DNA of 57,901 bases from UBA11524 sp034104265 (GTDB taxonomy: Bacteria; Bacillota; Clostridia; Christensenellales; Aristaeellaceae). Below the pieces are notes generated by a model. That model saw nothing but the letters and a program-made list of their open reading frames with translations, did no database searches and had not been told where the DNA came from. A program made the position numbers and the translations under genes. Positions 21,681 through 30,357 of the stretch are shown here, one piece after another (the stretch's first letter is position 1; every line of letters starts with the position of its first letter). The DNA is taken from contig JAXEEE010000039.1 of assembly GCA_034104265.1 (NCBI GenBank), positions 1 through 57,901 of the forward strand. Reading direction: 5' to 3'.

Positions 21681-24600
21681 TTAGATGCCTTTGATGAGGA
21701 AGGAGAACGTGTAGGGCCTGTCGGAGGGGTAGGTGTACTGGGGCAGGACAGGCGCACCCCAGCTGTCGTCGCCGCCAACGCCCTTGCGGAACATCGCCAC
21801 GTCCAGAATCGTCCGGCAGGAGCCTACCAGCTCATCCGGATGCCACTTGTTCATCATTTCCTCCGGCAGCCAGGGCGATACGCTGATCTCCAGCGGCGCG
21901 TCGACGCTCTCCACCCGCACGCCGTGGCCGTCCTCGCCCGTCACCGTCAGCCAGCGCACACCCATGCGGTTGCCGCTCTCCTGGGGCTTGCAGTAGCGGG
22001 TGAAGCCGTCCTCCACGCCGTACTCGTACACGCCCAGCAGCGCGCCGGTGCACCGGTCGCAGTAGCACTCGTCCGGGCCCATGCCGTAGTAGGTCACCTG
22101 ATCCAGCCGGCTGTCCAGCTGGAAGGACAGGCCCAGGGCGGGCAGGTCGGGCTGATCCTGAACGCCGGGGAAGGCCACGGTCACCTTCACCGCATCCTCG
22201 CTGTCGCAGGTGTAGGTCACGGTCACGTCAAAGTCCTTCAGGGCGCAGTTGGTGTAGTGGTAGGTGATGCTGGTGGAGCCAGGCTGCACCACGGGCTCGT
22301 AACAGGTGACGAAGCTGTGGGAGCTGACCAGGTGCCAGATGCCCTGGCGCACCGCATCGCCGTTGCCGCGGTCGTTGTCCGTGGGGGCGCGGAACAGCGA
22401 CAGCTGCGGCGCACGCAGCACCGTTTCATCACCCATGGCGTCCTTGAGGGAGATCATGCCGCCGTAGGGCTTGGCGAACAGCGTGCTGATATGCTCGCCG
22501 TGCACGCCCAGGTTGCTGTCGCCCAGCACCGGCACGGGGCCGCAGGGCGCGGCGGGCGCGGGCTTTTCGCCCAGGTGGAACACCGCCTGACCGGCAGCGA
22601 TCTCGTCCCCGGCCAGCATCAGGAGCTTCTCCTCCTTCAGCGCGGCGGTGCAGGTGACAACCACCTCGCCCGTCAGGCTGCTCAGGTCGTAGGGCAGGGC
22701 CACATGCACGGTCTCGCCGGGCTGGATGGCAGGCATTTCCTTCTCGCCCATGGACACCGCGCCGCCGTCCTGCATGATGTCCCATACCAGCACCAGGTCG
22801 CTCAGGTCGGTGAACAGCCGCCGGTTGCTGACGGTCACGCCCTTCTCATCGGGGATCAGGCGGATGTCGGAGAACAGCGTCCGCACCTCCTGGCACTTGG
22901 GGGTCTGGGTGCGGTCGCCCAGGATGATGCCGTTGGTGTTGAAGTGATAGTCCGTGGGCCGGTCGCCGTAGTCGCCGCCGTAGGCCAGGCGTTCCTCGCC
23001 GTTGGGGGCCACGGTGCGCAGCGCCTGATCCACATAGTCCCAGATGAACCCGCCCTGGTACATGGGGTACTTGTCCTCCAGCTCGGTGTAAAGCACCATG
23101 CCGCCGCAGGAGTTGCCCATGGCGTGGGTGTACTCGCAGTTCACGAAGGGCTTCTGGGGATTATTGTTCAGGTACTTCTCAATGTCGGCCACCTTGTGGT
23201 ACATGCGGGAGTACACGTCGGTGGTGTCGGGGTAGCGCATGTCGTTGGCCACGCCCTCGTAGTGCACCAGGCGGGAGGGATCCCTCTGGCGGAACATCTC
23301 GGACAGCAGGAACAGATCCTTGCCGCCCCAGGACTCGTTGCCGCAGCTCCACAGGAGGATGGAGGGATGGTTCTTGTCCCGCTCCTGCATGGAGCGGCCG
23401 CGGTCCAGGATCAGTTCCAGCCACTCGGGACGGTCGTCGGGCAGGGCCATGCTGCGGTCGTTGCCGGAGCGGGCCCAGGAGCCGTGGCTCTCGATGTTCG
23501 TCTCGTCAATGACATACAGGCCGTAGCGGTCGCACAGCTTGTAGAAGTAGCTGTCGTTGGGATAGTGGCAGGTGCGCACGGCGTTGATGTTCATGCGCTT
23601 CATGTCCCGCACGTCCCGCTCCATCAGCTCGCGGGTCATCACGCGGCCTCCGTCGCAGTTGAACTCATGCCGGTTCACGCCGTGGAAGACGATGCGCTTG
23701 CCGTTGAGGCACATGATCCTGTTGATCATCTCGAAGGCGCGGAAGCCCACCTCCGTCCGGCAGACCTCGCTGACCAGCCCCGCCGCATCAGTCAGGGTGA
23801 CGGTCAGCTGATACAGCACGGGCGCCTCCACCGACCACAGGGACACGCCGGGGGCGTCGGCGGAAACGGTTACCTCCGCCGCGGCGGGACGGGTCTCGTC
23901 CACGATCACCTTGCCCTGGGCGTCCGTCAGCGTCACGCGGACGCTGCCCTCGGGACGGTCCAGCTTCATCTCCGCCACCAGAGAGGCGCGGGTGTAGTTC
24001 TCCGTCAGGGGCGTATGGACGAAAATATCCGCCAGATGCACCCGGGGCTCCAGGGTCAGGGTAACGCTGCGGTGGATGCCGCTGAAGCGCCAGAAGTCCT
24101 GATCCTCCACCCAGGAGCCGGTGCAGCGCTTGAAGATCCGCGCCGCGATGCGGTTCTCGCCCGCATGGACGAAGGGGGTCACGTCGAAGCGGTGGGGGGT
24201 GAAGCTGTCCTCGGCATAGCCCACGAAGCTGCCGTTGACGTACAGGGCCACGGCGGCCTCCACCGCGCCGAAGGTCAGCACGATGCGCCCGCAGTCCAGA
24301 TCCTTGTCGGACAGGTCAAAGCGGCGGATGGCGGTAACGGTGGGGTTGTAGGTTTCGCTGACCTGGGGCGGTACCAGAGGCTCCCGGCCATCCCAGGGAT
24401 ACTGGGTATTGACGTAGTGGGGCGGATCCCACTCGGGGTTCTCCAGCTGGAACTCGCAGGGGACAGTGATCTCCTGCAGCGCGTCATCGCAGGAGGCGTC
24501 GCGCAGCAGCGCGTCGGGGGCCTCGGCGGGGTTCATGGCGAAGTGCGCCAGCCACACGCCGTCCAGGCTGCGCACGAGGGAGCTGTTCTCCAGCCCGGCC

Positions 24601-24698
24601 TCGGCGGCGGAGGCGTAGATCTCATGATCGGAGCAGGCAGGCAGGCGGTTGACCGCAAACACCGTGGGATCGGATAGCCAGGCAGTCGTAAATTCCAT
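21681..24698 (-). CDS. GH2 beta-galactosidase (LacZ type)
   Basis: A 1,005-residue enzyme of full LacZ length without signal peptide, so cytosolic. Visible landmarks: sugar-binding domain with WDGREPLVPPQVSETYNP, the signature NRHEFNCDGGRVM and INAVRTCHYPNDSYFY near residue 375, the acid/base glutamate in WSCGNESWGG near residue 455, the nucleophile in VNCEYTHAMGNSCGG near residue 530, and a C-terminal small-chain domain (SLFRAPTDNDRGNGDAVR). It hydrolyses terminal beta-galactosides such as pectic galactan fragments or lactose. The start follows AAGGAGA. It has its own promoter and terminator, so it is a single-gene unit. Confidence 0.95.
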   Translation of the reverse strand: MEFTTAWLSDPTVFAVNRLPACSDHEIYASAAEAGLENSSLVRSLDGVWLAHFAMNPAEAPDALLRDASCDDALQEITVPCEFQLENPEWDPPHYVNTQYPWDGREPLVPPQVSETYNPTVTAIRRFDLSDKDLDCGRIVLTFGAVEAAVALYVNGSFVGYAEDSFTPHRFDVTPFVHAGENRIAARIFKRCTGSWVEDQDFWRFSGIHRSVTLTLEPRVHLADIFVHTPLTENYTRASLVAEMKLDRPEGSVRVTLTDAQGKVIVDETRPAAAEVTVSADAPGVSLWSVEAPVLYQLTVTLTDAAGLVSEVCRTEVGFRAFEMINRIMCLNGKRIVFHGVNRHEFNCDGGRVMTRELMERDVRDMKRMNINAVRTCHYPNDSYFYKLCDRYGLYVIDETNIESHGSWARSGNDRSMALPDDRPEWLELILDRGRSMQERDKNHPSILLWSCGNESWGGKDLFLLSEMFRQRDPSRLVHYEGVANDMRYPDTTDVYSRMYHKVADIEKYLNNNPQKPFVNCEYTHAMGNSCGGMVLYTELEDKYPMYQGGFIWDYVDQALRTVAPNGEERLAYGGDYGDRPTDYHFNTNGIILGDRTQTPKCQEVRTLFSDIRLIPDEKGVTVSNRRLFTDLSDLVLVWDIMQDGGAVSMGEKEMPAIQPGETVHVALPYDLSSLTGEVVVTCTAALKEEKLLMLAGDEIAAGQAVFHLGEKPAPAAPCGPVPVLGDSNLGVHGEHISTLFAKPYGGMISLKDAMGDETVLRAPQLSLFRAPTDNDRGNGDAVRQGIWHLVSSHSFVTCYEPVVQPGSTSITYHYTNCALKDFDVTVTYTCDSEDAVKVTVAFPGVQDQPDLPALGLSFQLDSRLDQVTYYGMGPDECYCDRCTGALLGVYEYGVEDGFTRYCKPQESGNRMGVRWLTVTGEDGHGVRVESVDAPLEISVSPWLPEEMMNKWHPDELVGSCRTILDVAMFRKGVGGDDSWGAPVLPQYTYPSDRPYTFSFLIKGI

Positions 24699-24751
24699 GG
24701 TCCTATCTCCTTATGCCGTCCGGAGGGACGGATGGTTGTACTGGTCTATTT

Positions 24752-24780
24752 ATTATACTTGCACAGGGGCGGCTTGTCCA
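24752..24780 (-). promoter_or_regulatory. Promoter of the GH2 beta-galactosidase gene
   Basis: Minus-strand TGGACA (24780-24775), a 17-base spacer and TATAAT (24757-24752), 55 bases before the ATG. Confidence 0.75.
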
Positions 24781-24887
24781 GCCCGGAAATCCGCTTCCCG
24801 CCCCCTGCGGGACGGGGCGGCGCAGCCCCTTTCGCAGCTTTTCGCCGCCCTGGCGCCAGGTTTTGCAGGGCTTCGGAGAAAAAATGC

Positions 24888-24916
24888 TTTTCAAGCGGCA
24901 TGGTTTGTGGTACAAT
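24888..24916 (+). promoter_or_regulatory. Promoter of the peptidase gene
   Basis: TTTTCA (24888-24893), a 17-base spacer and TACAAT (24911-24916), about 60 bases before the GTG start. Confidence 0.65.
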
Positions 24917-24977
24917 GGTCTACGGATGTGTCCACCTTTCTTGACGTGACCATCCGGGAAAGGCAGTGAATTAAGCA

Positions 24978-26048
24978 GTGACCGCTTCCGACAAGCTGGT
25001 TGAGCAGCTTCATCTGACCGCCACGGACGCCGTTGCGGTACATAACCCCTCCAATATGTTCTACCTGACCCAGGGCTACACGGGTGAAGGCGTCGTCTTC
25101 ATCTCCCCCCGCCGCCGGGTCATCGTCACCGACTTCCGCTACACTGAGCAGGCGGAAAAGCAGGCCCCGGACTTTGAGGTCGTCATGACCAACAAGAGCC
25201 TGACCCACAGCCAGTGGATCGCCCGGCTGTGCCAGCAGGAGGGCGTGACCGTCCTGCGCTACGAGGACGACTTCCTCACCGTGGCGGATTTCCGCACCCT
25301 GATGGACGCCGTGGGCGACGTGGCCTGCATCTCCCTGGATCAAGCCCCCGAGACCCTGCGCGTGATCAAGACCGAGGCTGAGGTCGCCGCCATCCGCCGC
25401 GCCTGCCAGATCACCTCCCAGGCCTTCGACGAAATTCTGCCCAAGATCAAGGAGGGCATGACCGAGAAGGAGCTGCAGCTGGAGCTGGACTACACCATGT
25501 TCCGCCTGGGCGGCGAGAAGCTGGCCTTCGACACCATCATCGCCTCCGGCGAGAACGGCAGCCTGCCCCATGCTATCCCCGGTCAGCGCAGGCTCCGCCA
25601 GGGCGACATGATCACCATGGACTACGGCGCCAAGTTCGGCGGCTACTGCGCGGACATGACCCGCACCGTGGCCCTGGGCAAGCCCAGCGAGCAGATGCTG
25701 CACGTGTACAACACCGTCCTCAAGGCCCAGGAGATGGCCGAGAGCGCGCTGAAGGCCGGCGTGTGCTGCTTCGACATTGACAAGATCGCCCGTGACTACA
25801 TCGACAGCCAGGGCTACGCGGGCCGCTTCGGCCACGGCCTGGGCCACGCGGTGGGCATCGACATCCACGAGAACCCCCGTCTGTCCGTTTCCTGCCACGA
25901 CATTCTGGCGGCGGGCACGGTCATCACCGTGGAGCCGGGCGTGTATCTGCCGGGCATCGGCGGCGTGCGCATCGAGAACTCCTGCCTGGTCACCGAGAAC
26001 GGCTGCGAGGCACTGACCACCGCGCCCAAGGAGCTCATCATCCTGTAA
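24978..26048 (+). CDS. Xaa-Pro aminopeptidase / dipeptidase (M24 family)
   Basis: A 356-residue M24 metallopeptidase. The N-terminal creatinase-like domain (residues 1-125) precedes the pita-bread catalytic domain. All metal ligands are visible: two aspartates in MDYGAKFGGYCADMTRTV near residues 215-226, a histidine in FGHGLGHAVGIDIHE near 290, and glutamates in TVEPGVYLPG and GVRIENSCLV near 320-336. It removes N-terminal residues before proline in the cytosol. The start is GTG at 24978 with a weak GGAAAGGC site. It precedes efp, an order shared by many Firmicutes. Confidence 0.93.
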   Translation: MTASDKLVEQLHLTATDAVAVHNPSNMFYLTQGYTGEGVVFISPRRRVIVTDFRYTEQAEKQAPDFEVVMTNKSLTHSQWIARLCQQEGVTVLRYEDDFLTVADFRTLMDAVGDVACISLDQAPETLRVIKTEAEVAAIRRACQITSQAFDEILPKIKEGMTEKELQLELDYTMFRLGGEKLAFDTIIASGENGSLPHAIPGQRRLRQGDMITMDYGAKFGGYCADMTRTVALGKPSEQMLHVYNTVLKAQEMAESALKAGVCCFDIDKIARDYIDSQGYAGRFGHGLGHAVGIDIHENPRLSVSCHDILAAGTVITVEPGVYLPGIGGVRIENSCLVTENGCEALTTAPKELIIL

Positions 26049-26133
26049 GGGTTTCACCATCACTTTTCCGCCAGCGGCGGGGATGTGGTTTTGAAATAAA
26101 TCCTATCTTCAAAATTCATGGAGGAATGAATCA

Positions 26134-26691
26134 ATGATTACTGCTGGCGATTTCCGTAAGGGCATTACCGTTGAGTGGGACGGCGGCGTGTGGACCATCG
26201 TGGACTTCCAGCACGTCAAGCCCGGCAAGGGCGCTGCCTTTGTGCGCACCAAGATCAAGAATGTGATGACCGGCGCGGTGGTGGAGCGCTCCTTCAACCC
26301 CACCGACAAGATGCCCAAGGCCATCATCGAGACCAAGGAAATGCAGTACGTCTACAATGACGGCGAGCTGTACTACTTCATGGACGTGGAGACCTACGAC
26401 CAGATTCCCCTGTCCCTGGACAAGGTGGAGGACGCCATCCCCTACGTGAAGGAAGGCACCAACGTGACCGTGCGCTTCTTCAAGGGCAGCCCCTTCTCCG
26501 TGGAGGCCCCCAACTTCGTCACCCTGCAGGTGACCGACACCGAGCCCGGCTTCAAGGGCGACACCGCCTCCAACACCTACAAGCCCGCCACCCTGGAGAC
26601 CGGCTACAGCCTGCAGGTGCCGCTGTTCATCAACACCGGCGACATGATCCGCATCGACACTCGCACCGGCGAGTACATGGAGCGCGCGTAA
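26134..26691 (+). CDS. efp: Elongation factor P
   Basis: A 185-residue protein, the standard EF-P length, with three beta-barrel domains. The conserved loop PGKGAAF at residues 30-36 carries the lysine that is modified in some bacteria. It binds ribosomes stalled at proline stretches and restores peptide bond formation. A GGAGGA site precedes the ATG by seven bases. It follows the peptidase gene by 85 bases and is closed by a hairpin terminator. Confidence 0.97.
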   Translation: MITAGDFRKGITVEWDGGVWTIVDFQHVKPGKGAAFVRTKIKNVMTGAVVERSFNPTDKMPKAIIETKEMQYVYNDGELYYFMDVETYDQIPLSLDKVEDAIPYVKEGTNVTVRFFKGSPFSVEAPNFVTLQVTDTEPGFKGDTASNTYKPATLETGYSLQVPLFINTGDMIRIDTRTGEYMERA

Positions 26692-26726
26692 GCGGCAGGA
26701 ACGTCCATTTTCATGTGATCGCGCTG

Positions 26727-26750
26727 CCCGGCGGAGTTGCCTCCGCCGGG
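26727..26750 (+). terminator. Hairpin terminator after efp
   Basis: CCCGGCGGAG (26727-26736) pairs perfectly with CTCCGCCGGG (26741-26750) around TTGC, followed by TGGTTTGCATT. The weak T-run may allow read-through into the next gene. Confidence 0.6.
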
Positions 26751-26801
26751 TGGTTTGCATTCCGATACCCGGAGAACAACAATCGTGAGGAGGTTATCAC
26801 C

Positions 26802-27254
26802 ATGAGCAAACTGACCGATAAGGTAAGCTACCTGAAGGGCCTGGCCGCCGGCATGAAGCTGAACATGGAGAAGGACTCCAACAAGCTCATCCTGGAGATC
26901 CTGAATGCCATGGGCGAGATGGCCGAGGAAATGCAGGCCATGACCGACGCCCACGATGAGCTGAACGAGTATGTGGAGTCCATTGACGACGACCTGGCCG
27001 ACCTGGAGGAGACCCTCTTCGGTGACGAGGACGAGGACGCCGTCTACGACGAGGACGATGAGGACGGCGAGGATGACGAGGACGACGAGCTGATCTCCTA
27101 CGCCTGCCCCTCCTGCGGCCACGAGCTGCAGTTCCGCGCCTCCGACGTGGACTTTGACGAGGATTATCTCTGCCCCGCCTGCGGCAAGCCTGTCTTCCCC
27201 GAGCTGGAGGAGGACGAGGACGCCCCCGTGGACGGCGACGAGTCCGACGAGTAA
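26802..27254 (+). CDS. CD1247-type protein with acidic linker and zinc ribbon
   Basis: A 150-residue protein. Residues 1-70 are helical (KVSYLKGLAAGMKL opening, typical of the CD1247 N-terminal domain). Residues 75-100 are an acidic run of Asp and Glu. Residues 103-132 form a zinc ribbon with two CxxC pairs (CPSCG and CPACG). A GAGGAGG site precedes the ATG. The family is confined to Clostridia and its role is unknown to me. It lies between efp and the tRNA-Ser genes. Confidence 0.85.
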   Translation: MSKLTDKVSYLKGLAAGMKLNMEKDSNKLILEILNAMGEMAEEMQAMTDAHDELNEYVESIDDDLADLEETLFGDEDEDAVYDEDDEDGEDDEDDELISYACPSCGHELQFRASDVDFDEDYLCPACGKPVFPELEEDEDAPVDGDESDE

Positions 27255-27343
27255 GGCGCTGCCTCCGGCGGCGGGGCGGAAGCGTTCCTGCCGCCGTGGG
27301 GCGTTCCCCGGTGAGGAAAATCGCATGGCCATGTGTTTTGCCC

Positions 27344-27372
27344 TTGACAAGGGGAAAGGGGCATGCTATAAT
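27344..27372 (+). promoter_or_regulatory. Consensus promoter of the tRNA-Ser genes
   Basis: TTGACA (27344-27349), 17-base spacer, TATAAT (27367-27372): a perfect sigma-A promoter 20 bases before the first tRNA. Confidence 0.9.
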
Positions 27373-27392
27373 AATCAGGCTGGTTCTACGAT

Positions 27393-27481
27393 GGAGAGAT
27401 GGCCGAGCGGTTGATGGCGCTGGTCTTGAAAACCAGTGATGCCGAAAGGCACCGGGGGTTCGAATCCCTCTCTCTCCGCCA
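27393..27481 (+). tRNA. tRNA-Ser (anticodon TGA)
   Basis: The acceptor stem GGAGAGA pairs with TCTCTCC, with G discriminator and encoded CCA. The anticodon arm is CTGGT-CTTGAAA-ACCAG with TGA. The long variable arm and the T arm GGGGGTTCGAATCCCTC are present, as expected for a class II serine tRNA. Confidence 0.97.
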
Positions 27482-27512
27482 GCTATCCTGACAACCGCAC
27501 ATCGCTTGACAT

Positions 27513-27604
27513 GGAGAAGTACCCAAGAGGCCGAAGGGGCTCCCCTGCTAAGGGAGTAGTGTGCGATAAGCGCAGCGAGGGTTCAAATCCCTCCTTCTCC
27601 GCCA
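27513..27604 (+). tRNA. tRNA-Ser (anticodon GCT)
   Basis: Acceptor stem GGAGAAG/CTTCTCC, anticodon arm CTCCC-CTGCTAA-GGGAG (GCT), long variable arm and encoded CCA. It is 31 bases after the first tRNA and shares its promoter and the following terminator. Confidence 0.97.
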
Positions 27605-27608
27605 AATA

Positions 27609-27655
27609 AGAACGAAAGTTATGATACCATTGGTATTGCAACTTTCGTTCTTTTT
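27609..27655 (+). terminator. Terminator of the tRNA-Ser unit
   Basis: AGAACGAAAGTT (27609-27620) pairs with AACTTTCGTTCT (27640-27651), followed by TTTTC. It also marks the left edge of the AT-rich island. Confidence 0.88.
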
Positions 27656-27707
27656 CTATGTTTGCAAAGCCTTGTAATATAGGGCTTTATACAGCTTAGA
27701 TGCAAAA

Positions 27708-27884
27708 GATTAGTTTCATTGTATCAAAATTGACCACCCACAAGTTGAAGTTGAGTGACTCCAACCTACCTGTTTTTACACTCACAAATCACAATGAAAC
27801 TTTTCTCAAAAGAATAATTTCGTTGTCGACGAGATTAGTTTCATTGTGGGAGGAAAAGTTTCACCGTGATGGAGATTAGATTCA
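27708..27884. repeat. Iterated TTTCATTGT motifs upstream of the island genes
   Basis: GATTAGTTTCATTGT occurs at 27708-27722 and 27833-27847. A related AAAAGTTTCA(T/C) motif appears inverted at 27791-27805 and direct at 27854-27868, and a degenerate GATTAGATTCAT near 27873. They cluster just upstream of the promoter at 27895 and could be operator or replication-type sites. TTGACCACCC(A/C)CA also occurs at 27730 and 28212. Confidence 0.6.
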
Positions 27885-27894
27885 TGGAAATTTA

Positions 27895-27923
27895 TTGCAG
27901 TGCTTTATTAATTGTGATATAGT
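27895..27923 (+). promoter_or_regulatory. Promoter of the island genes
   Basis: TTGCAG (27895-27900), 17-base spacer, TATAGT (27918-27923), 35 bases before the ATG at 27958. Confidence 0.7.
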
Positions 27924-27957
27924 AAGTTGCAAACATTTTATAAATGAGGTGCTTTTT

Positions 27958-28173
27958 ATGCAAAAATATGCTCAAAAGCAAAAGTTCTTTTGTCGTATTT
28001 TTTTGTCCATAGCAATCTTTTCGCTTTTTTTGTTCTTTGTATGCATTTTTTCTTTTTCGCACTCACCCGACCTCGCCGGTCCGCTTGCATTATTGAGTTT
28101 TTGGTTGTCGATCACCTTTTTTATAACATATTTTGTTAAGTTTTTTGGTTTGGACACACTTTTAAAATCTTAA
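27958..28173 (+). CDS. Small two-helix membrane protein, possibly the N-terminus of the next gene
   Basis: A 71-residue protein with two hydrophobic segments (about residues 11-33 and 42-62) and a lysine-rich N-terminus (MQKYAQKQKFF). The start at 27958 follows ATGAGGTG. It ends LLKS then TAA. In the other frame, reading across the same spot, the sequence continues KESGCEHYLDDID into the large downstream protein, with no ribosome site in between. I therefore think both were one protein, separated by a one- or two-base shift at the A/T-rich stretch 28160-28175. It resembles no family I know. Confidence 0.6.
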   Translation: MQKYAQKQKFFCRIFLSIAIFSLFLFFVCIFSFSHSPDLAGPLALLSFWLSITFFITYFVKFFGLDTLLKS

Positions 28174-28211
28174 AAGAAAGCGGCTGTGAGCACTATTTAG
28201 ATGATATCGAT

Positions 28212-30167
28212 TTGACCACCCCCACATTTACGCAAGCTAAAATATACTGTGGCAAAAAGGCTTTTTTCTGCAAAAGAACCGGCTCAGTAGTAGCCTACGA
28301 TCAGTTCGCTTGGATATACAATATAGGCGGTCATCTTGGAGAGCACACTATTCGTTTTAAAAACGGAAAAAAAGCCTATATCATGATCGAAGAATTCGAG
28401 CTTCGAACACTATTAAACAATTATATTTCCCCCGTAAACCCCAAAATAATTGAGGGAAAAACGGTCCAAGCTAAAAAGGAATTTTTAAAGTTATATCCCG
28501 AAGCATCATTCACTCTTGATAAGGGAAAGACTATCGGTGGATCTATTCTTTTAGCCTTTGCCCTTTTATCTGTTATTGTCGGTCTTATTAAGAACACTAT
28601 TGATGTAGGAGATTTTGTGGTTATCGGCGTAATTGGCGCCAGCGGACTCGGACTCTTGATATTTGGTCGCAACAACTTCTCTATTGCCTTCCTTGCGTCA
28701 TCCGTTCAGAACAAGCTGTCACACTCGGTTTTCTTTAACACCCTTTGCAAAATTGGTTCTGTTTTGGCCATAGTATGTTTGATCCTGATTTTTGCATCCG
28801 GCTTTTTAGAATTCGAGCCACTTTTTATCCCCGCCATAATAGGTTATGGCTTCGGAATGGTTTTCCTTATGGGCTCTCTGTTTCTTCGAACCGGATTCTT
28901 CACTAAAGGTACACCCACATACAACATAAAACTTCCTGATGAAATGCTGGATGATACATCTTTTATCACTGATGTTTCGGTTGTTCGAAACGGTAAGCAC
29001 TTTTTATACACCTTCCGCCTTACGGATGGCTACGGGTGGGACTATATTCGTGACTCAGTTGACTACTTGTTCGCACAAGACCTTGAAAAAGAACCCATTA
29101 ATATATCAGTTGGAGACTTTGATACCTATACCGACATCACCAAAAGCTATTTGAAGGGCAGAAAAACGGGCAAGAATTCCTCGGAATGGGAAAGAGAACG
29201 CGGCTGTGCAAAAATTTTCGGCCAAAGCAAATCCTTAAAAAGTTTCGTAAGTGTAATTTTCTACAACCGAACCCAAATTATGAAGTTGCTTTTACCATTA
29301 GAGAATAAAAAAATTGCAACAGCCTATATAGAAACCCTTATTCGCCGCAGTTTCGGCATCCCCAACCAGCTAAAGCCCGCAAAACCTACTCCCCCGCGTG
29401 AACCGGTCACTATTAAAGACGGAAACACCATTCATATTGACTCCGCTGCTTTTATGGCATATTTAAAAAGCCAAGTCCAACGCTCTGCATATGAATTTTG
29501 CGGTGCTATTTCGTTGAGAGAAAAGGAGCCTACCATTTATCTTTATGAGGACGGGATAAAAACAAGGGAATACGTATTACAAACAGAGGATGATGAGGAT
29601 TTTACCGGAAAATTCTTTTTGATTTCTGTTCGACTTGGTATTCACGGAAACCCTGCAGTACCTGTTGCTCAAATTGACGGTTTTGTTTCCGATACGCCCG
29701 AAGAACGTAAGATAACACTGAACGATGTCGGTTACCGCTTTGAAGGACATTTTCTCGCTTGTGGTGGTGATGCAGTTGTTCAGCGCCGTGAAATGAATAG
29801 AGGTCAGGATCTTCCTATGAAGGCACTGAAATATCAGGGTTACACCACTCCCTCTAATATTCGTTTGATCGGCGTTTGCCCCGATTGCGGTAAATCCTTC
29901 TGCTTCCACGGATATGCTTTCTATATGAGGCAAAGCGATGTCGCCTACTCCGATGATGGGTTGGATTGCTGCGAGATTCAAGCCTATGAAATTGACAAAG
30001 AAAGCTGGTCTTACGAAACCGAAGGCAAAGTATTCCGATATTATAATTCCTTTAATTGTCCACACTGCGGAACGCCTTATATTGATTATAAAAAGCATCC
30101 TGAAAACAAGGTGTTCGGCGTTTCTGGTTGTGTGTTGCTAGGAAGAAAACATTATCAGTATAAATAA
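28212..30167 (+). CDS. Unknown membrane protein with C-terminal zinc-ribbon motifs
   Basis: At least 651 residues; the frame is open further upstream to about 28146, so the listed TTG start (no ribosome site) is only a placeholder. Residues 1-80 form a soluble domain (IYCGKKAFFCKRTGSVVAYD). Four hydrophobic segments follow between about 105 and 235, in two pairs. Then comes a long soluble region. Near the C-terminus are paired cysteine motifs: VCPDCGKSFC near residue 558 and FNCPHCGTPYID near residue 617, which could form one or two zinc sites. Codon use is AT-rich, unlike all neighbours. No known family is recognised; a sensor or envelope role is conceivable. Confidence 0.75.
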   Translation: MTTPTFTQAKIYCGKKAFFCKRTGSVVAYDQFAWIYNIGGHLGEHTIRFKNGKKAYIMIEEFELRTLLNNYISPVNPKIIEGKTVQAKKEFLKLYPEASFTLDKGKTIGGSILLAFALLSVIVGLIKNTIDVGDFVVIGVIGASGLGLLIFGRNNFSIAFLASSVQNKLSHSVFFNTLCKIGSVLAIVCLILIFASGFLEFEPLFIPAIIGYGFGMVFLMGSLFLRTGFFTKGTPTYNIKLPDEMLDDTSFITDVSVVRNGKHFLYTFRLTDGYGWDYIRDSVDYLFAQDLEKEPINISVGDFDTYTDITKSYLKGRKTGKNSSEWERERGCAKIFGQSKSLKSFVSVIFYNRTQIMKLLLPLENKKIATAYIETLIRRSFGIPNQLKPAKPTPPREPVTIKDGNTIHIDSAAFMAYLKSQVQRSAYEFCGAISLREKEPTIYLYEDGIKTREYVLQTEDDEDFTGKFFLISVRLGIHGNPAVPVAQIDGFVSDTPEERKITLNDVGYRFEGHFLACGGDAVVQRREMNRGQDLPMKALKYQGYTTPSNIRLIGVCPDCGKSFCFHGYAFYMRQSDVAYSDDGLDCCEIQAYEIDKESWSYETEGKVFRYYNSFNCPHCGTPYIDYKKHPENKVFGVSGCVLLGRKHYQYK

Positions 30168-30256
30168 TCCAAAGTTGCGTCCCTATGTTCGGTTGCATTT
30201 TAATGCAACTTTGCAACCGCCTGCAACCCGTATCAAAAATTGCGTTATAATTCAGG

Positions 30257-30300
30257 AAAGACCTTGATTTTCTCAGGAAAATCAGGGTCTTTCTTTTTTT
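30257..30300 (+). terminator. Terminator at the right end of the island
   Basis: AAAGACC..GATTTTC (30257-30272) pairs with GAAAATC..GGTCTTT (30277-30292), followed by CTTTTTTT. The stretch 30168-30256 before it contains the palindrome GTTGCATT-TT-AATGCAAC (30192-30209) and no gene. Confidence 0.85.
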
Positions 30301-30357
30301 GTCAAGCGAATTGCCAAACCCTTCTGACGACAATGCCTGCCCTGCACCCGGCGGAAA

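Larger units (their letters stand above)
27605..30330. mobile_element. AT-rich island between tRNA-Ser and a truncated GH2 gene
   Basis: Base composition drops sharply (about 40% GC by eye) directly after the tRNA-Ser genes and returns to high GC at about 30330, exactly where a GH2 gene resumes without its N-terminus. The insert encodes one or two membrane genes of unknown family and no integrase or transposase. No copy of the tRNA 3' end is found at the right edge, so classical tRNA-site integration is not shown. Foreign origin is inferred from composition and the broken neighbour. Confidence 0.6.

Noticed and set aside
26727..26750. Riboswitch upstream of the CD1247-type gene
   Set aside because: Only one simple hairpin is present and it fits an efp terminator.
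27594..30330. Classical tRNA-site integration with att direct repeats
   Set aside because: The tRNA-Ser 3' end is not repeated at the right edge of the AT-rich island and no integrase is present.
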